Assembly: GCA_028822645.1 (NCBI GenBank) | Contig: JAPKDG010000002.1 | Span: forward strand, 18,671-82,670 | DNA from: Longimicrobiales bacterium | GTDB taxonomy: Bacteria; Gemmatimonadota; Gemmatimonadetes; Longimicrobiales; Gaopeijiaceae | Reading direction: 5' to 3' | DNA: 64,000 nt | Shown: positions 29,219 through 38,356 of the stretch, piece after piece | How positions within the stretch are numbered: position 1 is the first letter of the stretch | Layout: each line of letters starts with the position of its first letter | Program-made: the position numbers and the translations under genes | Notes under the pieces: model-generated | Database searches by the model: none | What the model saw: the letters and a program-made list of their open reading frames with translations, nothing else | Told to the model about the DNA's origin: nothing

Positions 29219-29832
29219 CTCGCACTGAACCGGGCACGATATTCTTTGGGGAAATGTCGACGGTAAGTTGCAAGGTCATCGATATCGATGGTGACACCAT
29301 TGTCATCAATATCGATTAAGTTCGCGTTTGCAAGGTTTTTGATGACCACTGTACGGGCTCCTTCAGGCAGATCATCCTCAAGGAGCTCTTGGAATAGGTC
29401 TCTATGGAAGATAACAGGATGTCCCTTTTTTCCTTTAAAGGTAGGCAGAGTAACGGGAGCTCTTATTGTTTTGAAACTACTAACCAATGTTTGGATTGTC
29501 TGAACAGTAACCAAGGGATAATCGACTGGGCAAAATAATACTCCAGAAATTTTGGGATTGAGGTGGGCTATAGCTACTTGAAGAGACGATATGGGGCCAT
29601 TTTTAGGGTTTGTGTTGAGGATCACAGTTCCACCTGCTTGTAATGTCTTTGCAGCGATAGGTCCGTGTTCGTCTGGCAAACAGACTAAAATGTTTTCGCA
29701 TCCTCCTCTTTTCAGAGTAGATATCATATGCTCTAAGAAAGTGCGGTTTCCTACCTTAAGCATTGGTTTGGGCGTGCCCATACGAGCGGACTTTCCACAA
29801 CAGGGGATTACCGCCCATACCGAATTGGTGAT
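29215..29832 (-). CDS. MocA-like molybdenum cofactor cytidylyltransferase, start uncertain
   Basis: This is an NTP-transferase-fold protein. The C-terminal part has VGNRTFLEHMI, FCPVDYPLVT (metal-binding Asp), and GHPVIFHRDLFQELL. The nucleotide-binding N-terminal loop IPCCGKSARMGTPKPML is present, but its first ATG is the Met of that loop (29781), too late for a working enzyme. The frame runs open upstream to 29904 with no ATG, GTG or TTG; the coordinate given uses ATC at 29832 as a plausible non-standard start after a GAGAG sequence. A GTA at the residue before Trp could be a changed GTG. It probably attaches CMP to molybdopterin for the XdhC-assisted enzyme. Confidence 0.8.
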   Translation of the reverse strand: MTNSVWAVIPCCGKSARMGTPKPMLKVGNRTFLEHMISTLKRGGCENILVCLPDEHGPIAAKTLQAGGTVILNTNPKNGPISSLQVAIAHLNPKISGVLFCPVDYPLVTVQTIQTLVSSFKTIRAPVTLPTFKGKKGHPVIFHRDLFQELLEDDLPEGARTVVIKNLANANLIDIDDNGVTIDIDDLATYRRHFPKEYRARFSAR

Positions 29833-29884
29833 TCTCTCAAATTCCGAGCGATAGTCTGCTTTGTGGATTGGGATCCCCCTGCTA

Positions 29885-29935
29885 TAGAAAAGGGCTCGAG
29901 GAATCTATACTTATCTTCCAGAGCCCTTATCTTTT
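29885..29935 (-). terminator. Predicted hairpin after the lipoprotein gene
   Basis: On the minus strand an eight-base stem (AAGGGCTC/GAGCCCTT, 29890-29897 and 29921-29928) with a 23-base loop is followed by TTTTC. It lies about 30 bases after the stop of the lipoprotein gene at 29958 and before the MocA-like gene, so it may end that transcript. The long loop lowers confidence. Confidence 0.45.
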
Positions 29936-29957
29936 CTAAGAATACTGAAGAAATATC

Positions 29958-30731
29958 CTAAAATTTAGGCCTAGACTTGGCGTTTTCTCTGGTTAGACGT
30001 ATTGGGCCAAGCTCTTCTGAAATGGAGACAGGGTAGTTCCAATAGAGTTCCGAGTAAGCTTCTTCTAATGTTGCCACTACCCAATAGTTGCTTCCTTCTT
30101 TGACTTCAAAGATAGTGCTTCCTTGGGCATTGGTAGTGTCGTAAAGAATCTCCCCTCCCGCCTGTTTTTGATGCATTGCCAGGACTTCGTTGACATTAGC
30201 AAAGGCCTCATCTCCCCACTCTTGACGTAGCAGTCTGCTCTCTTGTTCTGCTGCAATCGATGCTTTTTGTAGGGCGTCGAATCGGTTGAATGCTGCCGTG
30301 TTTGATCTGTCCAATCCGTTGTATTCAGCTTCTAAATCTTGGAAGTCAGAGAAGAGCAGGCGATATTGCGCTTGCCCTCTGTTTAATCCTTCTAACGCGG
30401 TTCCTAAAGTCTGGAGAGAGTCACGGAGAACACCCCACCTGGCTTCGGCGTTACGCCATTCTTGTTGTGCTTCTGCAACGTCATTTACTGCCTGTAGGAC
30501 TGAATCTGGGATCGGAGGTTCTGGACGGGCAGCAGCAGCAGTAAGTGAATCAAAAATAGCGTCTCGGTCGAAAGGGTACATTCGTATTTCAAGGTCGCTA
30601 ATTGGGGTAACTACAGTTCCTGCTGTTGCATCCTCTGAACTTAGTTCAGCAGAAATTACAACTGGGATAGGACCACACCCTGAAACCAGTGCAGCCAAGC
30701 AGGTTATAGCTAAAAGGTTACTTACTCTCAT
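29958..30731 (-). CDS. Coiled-coil lipoprotein of unknown function
   Basis: This 257-residue protein begins MRVSNLLAITCLAALVSGC, a clear lipoprotein signal. The ATG at 30731 has GGAG six bases before it. The middle (roughly residues 60-175) is a helical, heptad-like region rich in Glu, Gln, Leu and Ala (AQQEWRNAEARWGVLRDSL, LEAEYNGLDRS, IAAEQESRLLRQEW), probably a coiled coil. The N-terminal DLEIRMYPFDRDAIFDSLTAAAARPEPPIPD and the C-terminal GSTIFEVKEGSNYWVVATLEE look like small beta segments. I recall similar lipoproteins from Gemmatimonadota-like genomes but cannot name a family. It is flanked by metG upstream and a hairpin downstream. Confidence 0.72.
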   Translation of the reverse strand: MRVSNLLAITCLAALVSGCGPIPVVISAELSSEDATAGTVVTPISDLEIRMYPFDRDAIFDSLTAAAARPEPPIPDSVLQAVNDVAEAQQEWRNAEARWGVLRDSLQTLGTALEGLNRGQAQYRLLFSDFQDLEAEYNGLDRSNTAAFNRFDALQKASIAAEQESRLLRQEWGDEAFANVNEVLAMHQKQAGGEILYDTTNAQGSTIFEVKEGSNYWVVATLEEAYSELYWNYPVSISEELGPIRLTRENAKSRPKF

Positions 30732-30867
30732 GTCCAACTCCATTTTTATCTTAAATGCTCGATCGATAACATCGATCTCAGGTCACCGAAAATAACTAAT
30801 GTCAATTTTAGATTCTCTTAGTAGACAATCTAGGTTATCCAGGGTATCTCTGGGAAGTGTTAGGAGT

Positions 30868-32379
30868 CTAAAGGTTATCTTTGGGAAATAGTGGCTTTCC
30901 GACTTCCACTGATGATCTCGTGGAAAACACCAAATCCAAATCCTTAAATGTGGGGAGTTTAGACAATCCAATTCGTTTTGCTAGAGTATTCATTTTTTCG
31001 GGCATGACAGGAGAGAATAGAGTTGTTAGAACTGTTAATATTTTAATTAAAGTGGCTAGGACGGTATCTAGATAGTCTGCTTGTTCTGGGTCTTTGGCCA
31101 GTGTCCATGGCTCTTGTTTAAAAATGTAAACATTGGCTTGTCTCGCCAAGTCCATTGCTATTTCTAGCGCGGAATGCACCTGTAATTCGTCCATATATTT
31201 CTGAAAATTGTCCAGAGTCTTATCGATTTCTTCGCCCAATTCAGTTTCGATTTTTCCGGGGAGTTGGCCAGACCTATATTTGGCGATCATGGATGTGGTC
31301 CTGCTGACTAAATTGCCCAGCACATTGGCCAGTTCTTCGTATCGAGTCTCAAATCTTTTGTGAGTAAATGTAGCATCCGAACCTGTTCGCATATCTCTCA
31401 GAAGATACCAGCGAACTGCATCTGTTCCGTATTTTTTTCGCAGTTGTAGCGGGTCAATAACATTTCCCATGGATTTTGACATCTTGGTGTTGTCACTAAG
31501 CCACCAACCGTGAGCTAAAATTTTCTTGGGTAGAGGAAGGCCACTTGCCATTAATAAAGTTGGCCAATAAACCGCATGGGTTGTTAATATGTCTTTTCCA
31601 ACTACTTGAAGATCTGCTGGCCAGTTACAATGTTTCTGGGGGTTTGACTGGGTATTGGGGAAATTTGCTCCTGTCACATAACTAAATAGAGCGTCTACCC
31701 ACACGTAACAGACGTGAGATTCGTCGAAAGGCACAGTGATACCCCAATCTAAACGAGTTTTTGGTCTGGATATGGACAGATCTCCAAGTGGTTGATTTAG
31801 AAATCCTAAGACTTCGTTTAGACGAGTTTCAGGCACAATCCATTTCGGGTTATCGTTTATGTGCTTGAGTAGCTTGTCCTGATAATATCCCATCCGGAAA
31901 AAATAATTTTTTTCCTCTATATATTCGACTGGCCTGCGACAATCTGGACATATATGTTCCTCGCCTACTTCCCTAGAGGTCCAGTATCTTTCTTCGTGGA
32001 TACAATACCAACCGCTGTAGTTATCTGCATATATTTCTCCTTTTTCCCAAAGCTGGCTCAAAGTATCTTGCACAAGATCAACATGGGCGTCTTCTGTGGT
32101 GCGGATAAAGCGATCAAAAGATATGTCCAGATCTGCCCAAGCTCCCTTAAAACCCTTCGCCATTGCGTCAGCTAATTCTTGGGGGGGCATATTTTTTTGT
32201 GCCGCTGCCTCTTTCATTTTCTGGCCATGCTCATCAGTGCCAGTCAGAAATTCTACCTGAGAGCCTGTTAGACGGCGATAACGTGCCAAGGTGTCCGTCA
32301 GTATGGTTGTGTATGCATGGCCGATATGCGGTTCCCCCGAAGCATAGTAAATCGGAGTGGTGAGATAGTAGGATTTCAT
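30868..32379 (-). CDS. metG: Methionyl-tRNA synthetase
   Basis: This 503-residue class I synthetase charges tRNA-Met and initiator tRNA. Seen are YYASGEPHIGHAYTTI (HIGH motif), the CP insert with a CIHE...CPDC pair, DWGITVPFD, VWVDALFSYVTG and the KMSKS motif in NTKMSKSMGNVIDP. It is the short form without the C-terminal Trbp111-like domain. It overlaps the ricT stop by four bases (ATGA), giving a tight accA-ricT-metG unit on the minus strand. The start is well fixed by the overlap and the MKSYYLTTPIYYA opening. Confidence 0.97.
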   Translation of the reverse strand: MKSYYLTTPIYYASGEPHIGHAYTTILTDTLARYRRLTGSQVEFLTGTDEHGQKMKEAAAQKNMPPQELADAMAKGFKGAWADLDISFDRFIRTTEDAHVDLVQDTLSQLWEKGEIYADNYSGWYCIHEERYWTSREVGEEHICPDCRRPVEYIEEKNYFFRMGYYQDKLLKHINDNPKWIVPETRLNEVLGFLNQPLGDLSISRPKTRLDWGITVPFDESHVCYVWVDALFSYVTGANFPNTQSNPQKHCNWPADLQVVGKDILTTHAVYWPTLLMASGLPLPKKILAHGWWLSDNTKMSKSMGNVIDPLQLRKKYGTDAVRWYLLRDMRTGSDATFTHKRFETRYEELANVLGNLVSRTTSMIAKYRSGQLPGKIETELGEEIDKTLDNFQKYMDELQVHSALEIAMDLARQANVYIFKQEPWTLAKDPEQADYLDTVLATLIKILTVLTTLFSPVMPEKMNTLAKRIGLSKLPTFKDLDLVFSTRSSVEVGKPLFPKDNL

Positions 32380-33209
32380 CCAGGATTCCTGTCGTTTTCT
32401 ATCTCCAAGTCCTTCAGTGGCAACGTTCGTAGTTTTCCTTCGCTGGAGATAAGAGTGACACTGTCGGCTAATATGTCTACCGATTTTACTGATTCTTCCC
32501 CCAGAACCGTTTTAAATATTTTGCCCACCCTCGGGAACCTTCTTCTAGCATCTACATAAGTTTGATGTTCGTAAATCAGGCAACACATCAGGCGCCCACA
32601 GCAGCCAGATATTTGAGACGGGTTAAGACTTAAGGATTGGTCTTTTGCCAACTTTAAGCTTACTGGTTTTAGCTCGGGCAGCCATGTCGAGCAGCAGAGC
32701 TCGCGACCACAACGTCCCACACCTCCGATCAGTGCTGCTTCATCTCGTACACCGATTTGCTTCAGTTCGATTAAAGTCCTGAATGTCTTTGCTAAAACAC
32801 GGAGAAGTTTGCGGAAATCCACTCGTTGATCTGCGGTGAAGTAGATGGCCAATTTCTTTCTGTCAAATCGCCATTCGGCTTCGGTGATTTTCATCTCTAG
32901 TGCGTGTTGCCTTACTAACTTCCTCGCTTCTTTACGAACTCTATCTTCATCTTTCCTGAGTGTTTTGATCTTAAGAATATCACTGGCACGTGCAATTCTG
33001 AGAATGCTATTCTTGGGAGAAGGAGTCGAACAATCACTGGATGATCCGCACTTTCGTTCAGCAATAATTCCTAGTGCTGTTACCTCTCCACAATCGAGGC
33101 CGCCCTCTATTGTAACAACTACCCTAGAACCTGTTTTCAGAGGGAGCTTACTGTAGGTGAAGTATTCTTTTCGCGTCCCCTTAAACTTCACTTCAGCGAA
33201 ATTGCTCAT
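32376..33209 (-). CDS. PSP1-domain protein, RicT/YaaT-like
   Basis: This 277-residue protein is a PSP1 C-terminal-domain protein related to RicT (YaaT), which in Bacillus joins an Fe-S complex with RicA and RicF that promotes RNase Y-dependent RNA maturation. The diagnostic Cys groups are visible (CGRELCCSTWLPELKPV and GCCGRLMCCLIYEHQTY). The N-terminus (VKFKGTRKEYFTY, TIEGGLDCGEVTALG) fits the family start. Its partner genes RicA/RicF are not nearby. It sits between accA (13 bases upstream) and metG (four-base overlap). A regulatory or RNA role is inferred from family only. Confidence 0.9.
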   Translation of the reverse strand: MSNFAEVKFKGTRKEYFTYSKLPLKTGSRVVVTIEGGLDCGEVTALGIIAERKCGSSSDCSTPSPKNSILRIARASDILKIKTLRKDEDRVRKEARKLVRQHALEMKITEAEWRFDRKKLAIYFTADQRVDFRKLLRVLAKTFRTLIELKQIGVRDEAALIGGVGRCGRELCCSTWLPELKPVSLKLAKDQSLSLNPSQISGCCGRLMCCLIYEHQTYVDARRRFPRVGKIFKTVLGEESVKSVDILADSVTLISSEGKLRTLPLKDLEIENDRNPG

Positions 33210-33222
33210 GATTCGAAGGTCC

Positions 33223-34215
33223 TCACCGGTGGAGGTTGTCGTCGTTTTGAGCTGGAACCTCTTTCCATTGACCTATGGCTTCGTATTTTGCCCACCTATT
33301 GGCAAGGAGATCATCTATGTCAGTTTCAGCCAGTTCACTAAGATTTCTCTGAATCGATTCTTTTAGATTTTCTGATGCAGTATCCCAATCTGAATGTGCT
33401 CCTCCTATTGGTTCTGGTATAACTTCATCGGCTATTCCTAGATCCGAAAGGTCTTTCGAAGTCAATTTTAAAGCCTTGGCAGCTTCCGTTTTGTAGTCAG
33501 CATCTCTCCATAAAATGGCGGCGCAACCTTCTGGGCTGATTACTGAATAGACAGAATGCTCTAACATCAAAATCCTATCTGTTACTCCAATCCCGAGTGC
33601 GCCGCCAGATCCTCCCTCTCCAATGACAATTGACAACATGGGAGTCCTCAGATTTGACATTTCTCGGAGGTTAAATGCGATAGCTTCGGAAATCCCTCTC
33701 TCCTCAGAACCAATTCCAGGGTAAGCGCCAGGTGTGTCTATCAAGGTTACCACAGGTCGATGAAATTTTTCTGCTAGCCTCATTAGGCGAAGGGCTTTTC
33801 GGTAACCTTCGGGATGACACATGCCGAAATTCCGCCTGAGATTTTCTTTCATATCTCTTCCTTTCTGGTGGCCGATAACCATAACGGAGGACCCAGAAAG
33901 TTTTGCCCACCCTCCTACCAAACCTTCGTCATCACGGAAATTTCTATCTCCGTGTAATTCTATCCACTCTTCAAAAATCCTATGGATATAGTCCAGAGTG
34001 TAGGGCCTTTTGTGATGCCTGGCCATCTGGACCTGCTCCATCGGGGTTAAATTTTGGTACGTTGATTGCCTTAGGGAGTGTAGTGTTTTCTGCAGATCTC
34101 TGAGTTGTTCAGCAACATCAAAGTCGTTGTCTTCAGACTGAGCTAGTAGCTTGTCAATCTGTTCTTCAACTTCCGTGATTTTGCGTTCGAATTTCAGTCT
34201 TGGTGATGCGCCCAA
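33223..34215 (-). CDS. accA: Acetyl-CoA carboxylase carboxyltransferase subunit alpha
   Basis: This 330-residue protein is the alpha half of the carboxyltransferase that makes malonyl-CoA for fatty acid synthesis. Seen are MARHHKRPYTLDYI, LHGDRNFRDDEGLVGG, GHQKGRDMKENLRRNFGMCHPEGYRKALRL, TLIDTPGAYPGIGSEERG and GEGGSGGALGIG. The start is TTG with GGAG seven bases before it. AccD is not adjacent. It opens the minus-strand unit with ricT and metG. Confidence 0.97.
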   Translation of the reverse strand: MGASPRLKFERKITEVEEQIDKLLAQSEDNDFDVAEQLRDLQKTLHSLRQSTYQNLTPMEQVQMARHHKRPYTLDYIHRIFEEWIELHGDRNFRDDEGLVGGWAKLSGSSVMVIGHQKGRDMKENLRRNFGMCHPEGYRKALRLMRLAEKFHRPVVTLIDTPGAYPGIGSEERGISEAIAFNLREMSNLRTPMLSIVIGEGGSGGALGIGVTDRILMLEHSVYSVISPEGCAAILWRDADYKTEAAKALKLTSKDLSDLGIADEVIPEPIGGAHSDWDTASENLKESIQRNLSELAETDIDDLLANRWAKYEAIGQWKEVPAQNDDNLHR

Positions 34216-34338
34216 GAGGTGTCTCCATTTATTGGATCAATTTAGAAATTGGTATGGTGAATCGCGGTCTACTTATAATTGTAATGGGTTATAGCCCAGA
34301 GTGGCTATACTTGATCATAAGCTACTCTAAAGTACTAA

Positions 34339-35586
34339 TTAGCTCACATCAGGCTCAGGAACAAACTTAGCCACTACTATAGCTGTCACTAGCATAGCCA
34401 GCGCACCTGCCAGTGTGCTGCTTTGGAAGCCAAAGCCGGTGTAGAGAAGCCCTGCTAGTGTGCCACCTATCGCGAAACCAAATTGTCCCAGGGCTACTGC
34501 TAAGCTCATCAGTGCACCACGTCGACTGTCACTTACTAGAGCAGTAAGAAGGGCAGAAAATGGACTTATCCTCATGGCTACAAGTACCATTATTATAAAA
34601 TATAGAGGGTATGCAAGCCATAATTCTCTGGTAAAAAAGGTGGTCAATACCATTACTACAGCCAATCCTAAATTGGAAATTATTACAATGGTTTTCCTTC
34701 CAATGCGATCCGACAATTTTCCTGCCTGTGGACCGGTGAGCACGTTGGCTATTCCACCAACGATGAACATGGTCGCGATTGTTTCGGGGGTAGCGTTGAG
34801 GGAGTCTGTCAACCAAAAAGGCAAGTAAAGTATAAAAAAAGATAATCCCAAGAACATCATGAAATAAGCGACTGCTGCTGCTGCTATTTCCTTTTGCCTT
34901 AGCATAGCGAGGTAGTTGTCTACAGATTTTCTGATGGTCAATGGTTCTTGAGTCAGTTCAACATCAGGTTGAGGGATTCGAAACCAAATGAGAACTGTAG
35001 TCATTCCCATTGCTAGGGCGAACATGTAGAAAGGGAATTTAAAGCCGTATTGGCTCGACAGGAGTATTCCGAGAGGGATACCGGCTATTTGACCAAATGC
35101 CATTCCACTCATAACCCATCCAGTTGCCCAACCTCTCCTATTGTAGGGAAAAAAATCTCCAATATAGGCAACAGCACTTCCACTTAGGATTCCCCCTGCT
35201 ATACCGGCGAGGATGCGGACAGTGAGGAAAGAATAGTATCCGACTATAAAATGGTGCATCATGAGTGCAAATGTCATCAAGCTGGTTCCCAGGAGTAATA
35301 TCCGACGTCGCCCAATCTTGTCTGATATGGGTCCGGAGATGATTGCGAGGCTTCCAACCATCAATGTATAGGCGGACACCAAGCTCCCTAACGCAGATGT
35401 GGGAATACTGAGTTGTGTCCCTATCTGTGGAAGGATAGGTGATAGAATCATGATCTGACTACTGGAAGCAAAGACCAGCATCCAAAGTGCAAAAAGCACT
35501 ATTGAGTTAGACGGTTTATCCGGATTCAGGTTGCTTCTCGGAGTGCTAATGGCTAGGGATAGATTGGCATTTCGACTGAGTGCCAA
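34339..35586 (-). CDS. MFS transporter
   Basis: This 415-residue membrane protein has the major-facilitator fold, with about twelve hydrophobic helices and the signature loop GPISDKIGRRRILLLG after helix 2, repeated in weaker form as GKLSDRIGRKTIVI. It resembles drug:proton antiporter or sugar efflux members (GSLVSAYTLMVGSLAIISGP, WATGWVMSGMAFGQIAGIPLG). The substrate cannot be told. The start is TTG at 35586 without a good Shine-Dalgarno sequence, so the first 20 residues are uncertain. It is separated from accA by 123 bases and from DUF1028 by 149. Confidence 0.88.
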   Translation of the reverse strand: MALSRNANLSLAISTPRSNLNPDKPSNSIVLFALWMLVFASSSQIMILSPILPQIGTQLSIPTSALGSLVSAYTLMVGSLAIISGPISDKIGRRRILLLGTSLMTFALMMHHFIVGYYSFLTVRILAGIAGGILSGSAVAYIGDFFPYNRRGWATGWVMSGMAFGQIAGIPLGILLSSQYGFKFPFYMFALAMGMTTVLIWFRIPQPDVELTQEPLTIRKSVDNYLAMLRQKEIAAAAVAYFMMFLGLSFFILYLPFWLTDSLNATPETIATMFIVGGIANVLTGPQAGKLSDRIGRKTIVIISNLGLAVVMVLTTFFTRELWLAYPLYFIIMVLVAMRISPFSALLTALVSDSRRGALMSLAVALGQFGFAIGGTLAGLLYTGFGFQSSTLAGALAMLVTAIVVAKFVPEPDVS

Positions 35587-35735
35587 GGTAGGAGGTCACC
35601 GCGATGTTGTTTCATAGCTACCAAGCTCTCCATTGTTCTGACTACTGGCAATGACTCAAAGAAAATCTTTATTTTTTAGTCACGGACCACAAGAAAATGC
35701 CAAATGTGAATCCACATGGATTCCCTGTGTTAGAT

Positions 35736-36581
35736 TTAGGGTTTTCTACGGTCGGCCTTCCAGGTCCCATAGCGCTGCCTCAGAGTCAAGACGGGATTAC
35801 TATTTTCATGTGGCAGGATATTTTGATCGGTGACATCGATGAACATAGCGTACTGCCCATCATTGAAGCTGCCACCCTCAGTATCAGAGGGATCAGCTGC
35901 TAGGATATAGGCGACGTGAGCATTTTTTCCGTGGCATGGAGCTTCTACTATTGGATCGGTTTCACAGGTGCACCTGACGTCTCCACCAGCTTCGTCAGCT
36001 CCTTCCATGGCTGCCATCACCCGATCAGTGAGTGTGCCTTCAGCACTCATGAATCGTGAAACTGCTTCATAGACAACATCATTTGAAGCGAGAATATTTC
36101 CTTGGATGGAGAAATATATGTCTTGGTCAGGTAGCTGTCCTTGGACAGAGAGTGAGGATGCGCTATTGCTAGATCCGGAGAATCCAGCCATTCGGCCAGT
36201 GAGATCCACTATGCCAAATTGACGTCTCTGGAAATCAGGATCACTACTTAACATCTCAATGATAGTTGAGGGGTTAGTTCCCTTTTTCATTTCTGCATAT
36301 ATTAGCTTCTGGTTTTGTCTTGTCCGATCCACTCCAGCTTGAGCTGCAGCGACACCGATTCCAGGGATCACGACAGCTTGGATGTTCATGAGCCCCGTAG
36401 CGTCTCCTCTAATGAGTCGGCCTTGAGGAACACAGGTTGCTGAAGCAATCACAATGCGACCTGTCCTTGCATCTACAGCAATCACTGACCAAGTGGCCGA
36501 AGCAGCAAGAGGAGTGATTGCCAGAATTATGGCTACTCCGAAAAGATTTATAAATTTTGAGCGAAGGTTGAAATTCAGCAT
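35736..36581 (-). CDS. DUF1028-family protein, exported
   Basis: This 281-residue protein has a signal-like N-terminus (FINLFGVAIILAITPLAASA) followed by the DUF1028 sequence: ATWSVIAVDARTGRIVIASATCVP, GVAAAQAGVDRTRQ, FGIVDLTGRMAGFSG, YFSIQGNILASNDVV. DUF1028 proteins resemble Ntn-hydrolase-fold enzymes; the residue after the signal could act as a cleaved nucleophile, but this is not established. AAGGA precedes the ATG at a workable distance. It lies between two exported hydrolase genes on the same strand. The substrate is unknown. Confidence 0.85.
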   Translation of the reverse strand: MLNFNLRSKFINLFGVAIILAITPLAASATWSVIAVDARTGRIVIASATCVPQGRLIRGDATGLMNIQAVVIPGIGVAAAQAGVDRTRQNQKLIYAEMKKGTNPSTIIEMLSSDPDFQRRQFGIVDLTGRMAGFSGSSNSASSLSVQGQLPDQDIYFSIQGNILASNDVVYEAVSRFMSAEGTLTDRVMAAMEGADEAGGDVRCTCETDPIVEAPCHGKNAHVAYILAADPSDTEGGSFNDGQYAMFIDVTDQNILPHENSNPVLTLRQRYGTWKADRRKP

Positions 36582-36710
36582 GTTACGTATTCCTTATTCT
36601 GTAAATTCGAACAGCAAACTCTTCGGTTTGATGAAGTCTTTAGTGTTTTAAGCATGTTGGCAGGAGATCCCTGTCTGCAAATTGGAGCTCTTGGAGCTTT
36701 CAACAATTCA

Positions 36711-38324
36711 TCAGCTAGATGGTTTCGGCAACAGAGAAGGAGCTATCCTTCCAAGAGTAGTCTGTTCGAAGTCGTATGCATAGGCTAGGAGTTCCTGTTC
36801 CGTCCACATGTCTCCTATGAATACCACTACAAAAGGCGTTCCATCCTGATAATAAGTGAAAGGTACTGTTACGACTGGGACCCCTAACTCATTGATGATA
36901 TTACTTGCTAGTTCCGGGTGATTGTTAGGGCTATAGTCGGGACGTTCAGGGTCCTCTATTAGATTTCTAATTGGGGCACCAGCCTGCGGAAAAAATAATC
37001 CGTCGAGATCGGAGTTGTGTAGAATGCTTCTATAAAGACTGCGTATTTGCATACGCCAAGCCTGGAAAGCGTCTCCTTCCTCTGTCGCACTGGGCCTGGC
37101 AGGGGGAGCTTGTGCTCTTCCTCCTCGGAAGGTTTGGCCGGTTAGCATCTCCCATTCTTCCACGCTACTGAAGGGAGAGGAGTCACCAAGTCCTTGCATG
37201 TAGACCATCATATCGTGAGGTCCGACAGAGGGGACTCTGGGGCGACTTTCATATAGTTCTACGAATCTACTATTCTTGAAAGGATCTTCTACTACCGATG
37301 CACCTCTCCCTTTCAGAATCTGTATGGCCTCTTGATACAGTCTTTCGGTCTCAGGATCCAAGGGTAGCCATTGTTCCCTCCAGCCAGCGCCGACTAATCC
37401 AAACCGCTTGTTTTCCAGATTAGTTTGAGTAAGTCCGTTGGCGTAACCTTCTGTTGGCATATGACCGACGGATGCGAATGTTGCAAGATCTTCTTGGGAA
37501 GGACCCGCGATGACATCTAGTGTTACAGCGGCATCATAAACCGTCTTAGCAAGTGGACCGACAACATCTATATAAGTTGCATTGATGGGCACAACACCTT
37601 CTAGGGGGACCAATCCGAACGTCGGCTTAATACCTACTAAAGCCTGGGAACCTGCTGGGTTTTGTATTGATCCTCCTGTTTCCGTTCCTAATCCTAGGAC
37701 TGCGAAACTAGCATTTACGGCAGTGGCTGTTCCTCCACTAGATCCTCCAGGGGCTTTAGTAACGTCATAGGCATTAAGGGTGGTCCCACTTACTGAACTT
37801 TTCGTCCGAGTTCCGTCTCCAGCAAAGTCTGGCAGATTGGTTTTCCCCAGAATTATAGCTCCGGCATTATGTAGCCTTTCAACAACAGCGGCATTATCCG
37901 CAGGGACCATGTCGAGACCACCCGTGACACTGCTGAATCCTGAGAATCCAGCTGTAGTGACTAAGCCCGCGTAGTCGATGTTGTCTTTTATTACGACTGG
38001 AACTCCGTGTAACGGTCCACGTAGCTTTCCAGACTTGCGCTCGTTATCTAAGGTTGATGCGATCTCCATGACATTAGGATTCATAGAAATGAAGGAATTA
38101 TAGTGGTCTTCATAGAGTTTGATTTGGTCCAAAAAAGCTTGGGTAAGGTCGACAGAGGTGTATTCTTCGGATTCATAAGCTTGTTGGATTTCCTGAACAG
38201 TGAGTTCGACCACATTTATTGTGGGGCCTACCGCTGACTCTTCTAAGGGAGTACAGGCTTCTTGGAAGTAAAAAAGGCAAACGATAATTAAGGTGATTCC
38301 TATGGGTTTTGAGTGTATTCTCAT
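36711..38324 (-). CDS. Amidase (amidase signature family), lipoprotein
   Basis: This 537-residue amidase begins MRIHSKPIGITLIIVCLFYFQEAC; the ATG at 38324 has GAGGAG ten bases before it, and the C at about residue 24 acts as lipobox. Catalytic elements are complete: Lys in VVIKDNIDY, the cis-Ser in GGSSGGTATAV and the nucleophile in GTETGGSIQNPA. It is related to the exported amidase at 1884 but has a longer insertion (QTFRGGRAQAPPARPSATEEGDAFQAW). The upstream haem-motif protein ends 33 bases before this ATG, so the two are probably one transcript. The substrate is unknown. Confidence 0.9.
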   Translation of the reverse strand: MRIHSKPIGITLIIVCLFYFQEACTPLEESAVGPTINVVELTVQEIQQAYESEEYTSVDLTQAFLDQIKLYEDHYNSFISMNPNVMEIASTLDNERKSGKLRGPLHGVPVVIKDNIDYAGLVTTAGFSGFSSVTGGLDMVPADNAAVVERLHNAGAIILGKTNLPDFAGDGTRTKSSVSGTTLNAYDVTKAPGGSSGGTATAVNASFAVLGLGTETGGSIQNPAGSQALVGIKPTFGLVPLEGVVPINATYIDVVGPLAKTVYDAAVTLDVIAGPSQEDLATFASVGHMPTEGYANGLTQTNLENKRFGLVGAGWREQWLPLDPETERLYQEAIQILKGRGASVVEDPFKNSRFVELYESRPRVPSVGPHDMMVYMQGLGDSSPFSSVEEWEMLTGQTFRGGRAQAPPARPSATEEGDAFQAWRMQIRSLYRSILHNSDLDGLFFPQAGAPIRNLIEDPERPDYSPNNHPELASNIINELGVPVVTVPFTYYQDGTPFVVVFIGDMWTEQELLAYAYDFEQTTLGRIAPSLLPKPSS

Positions 38325-38356
38325 GGGAACAATTCTCCTCAGAAGGTGTTGGGGAT

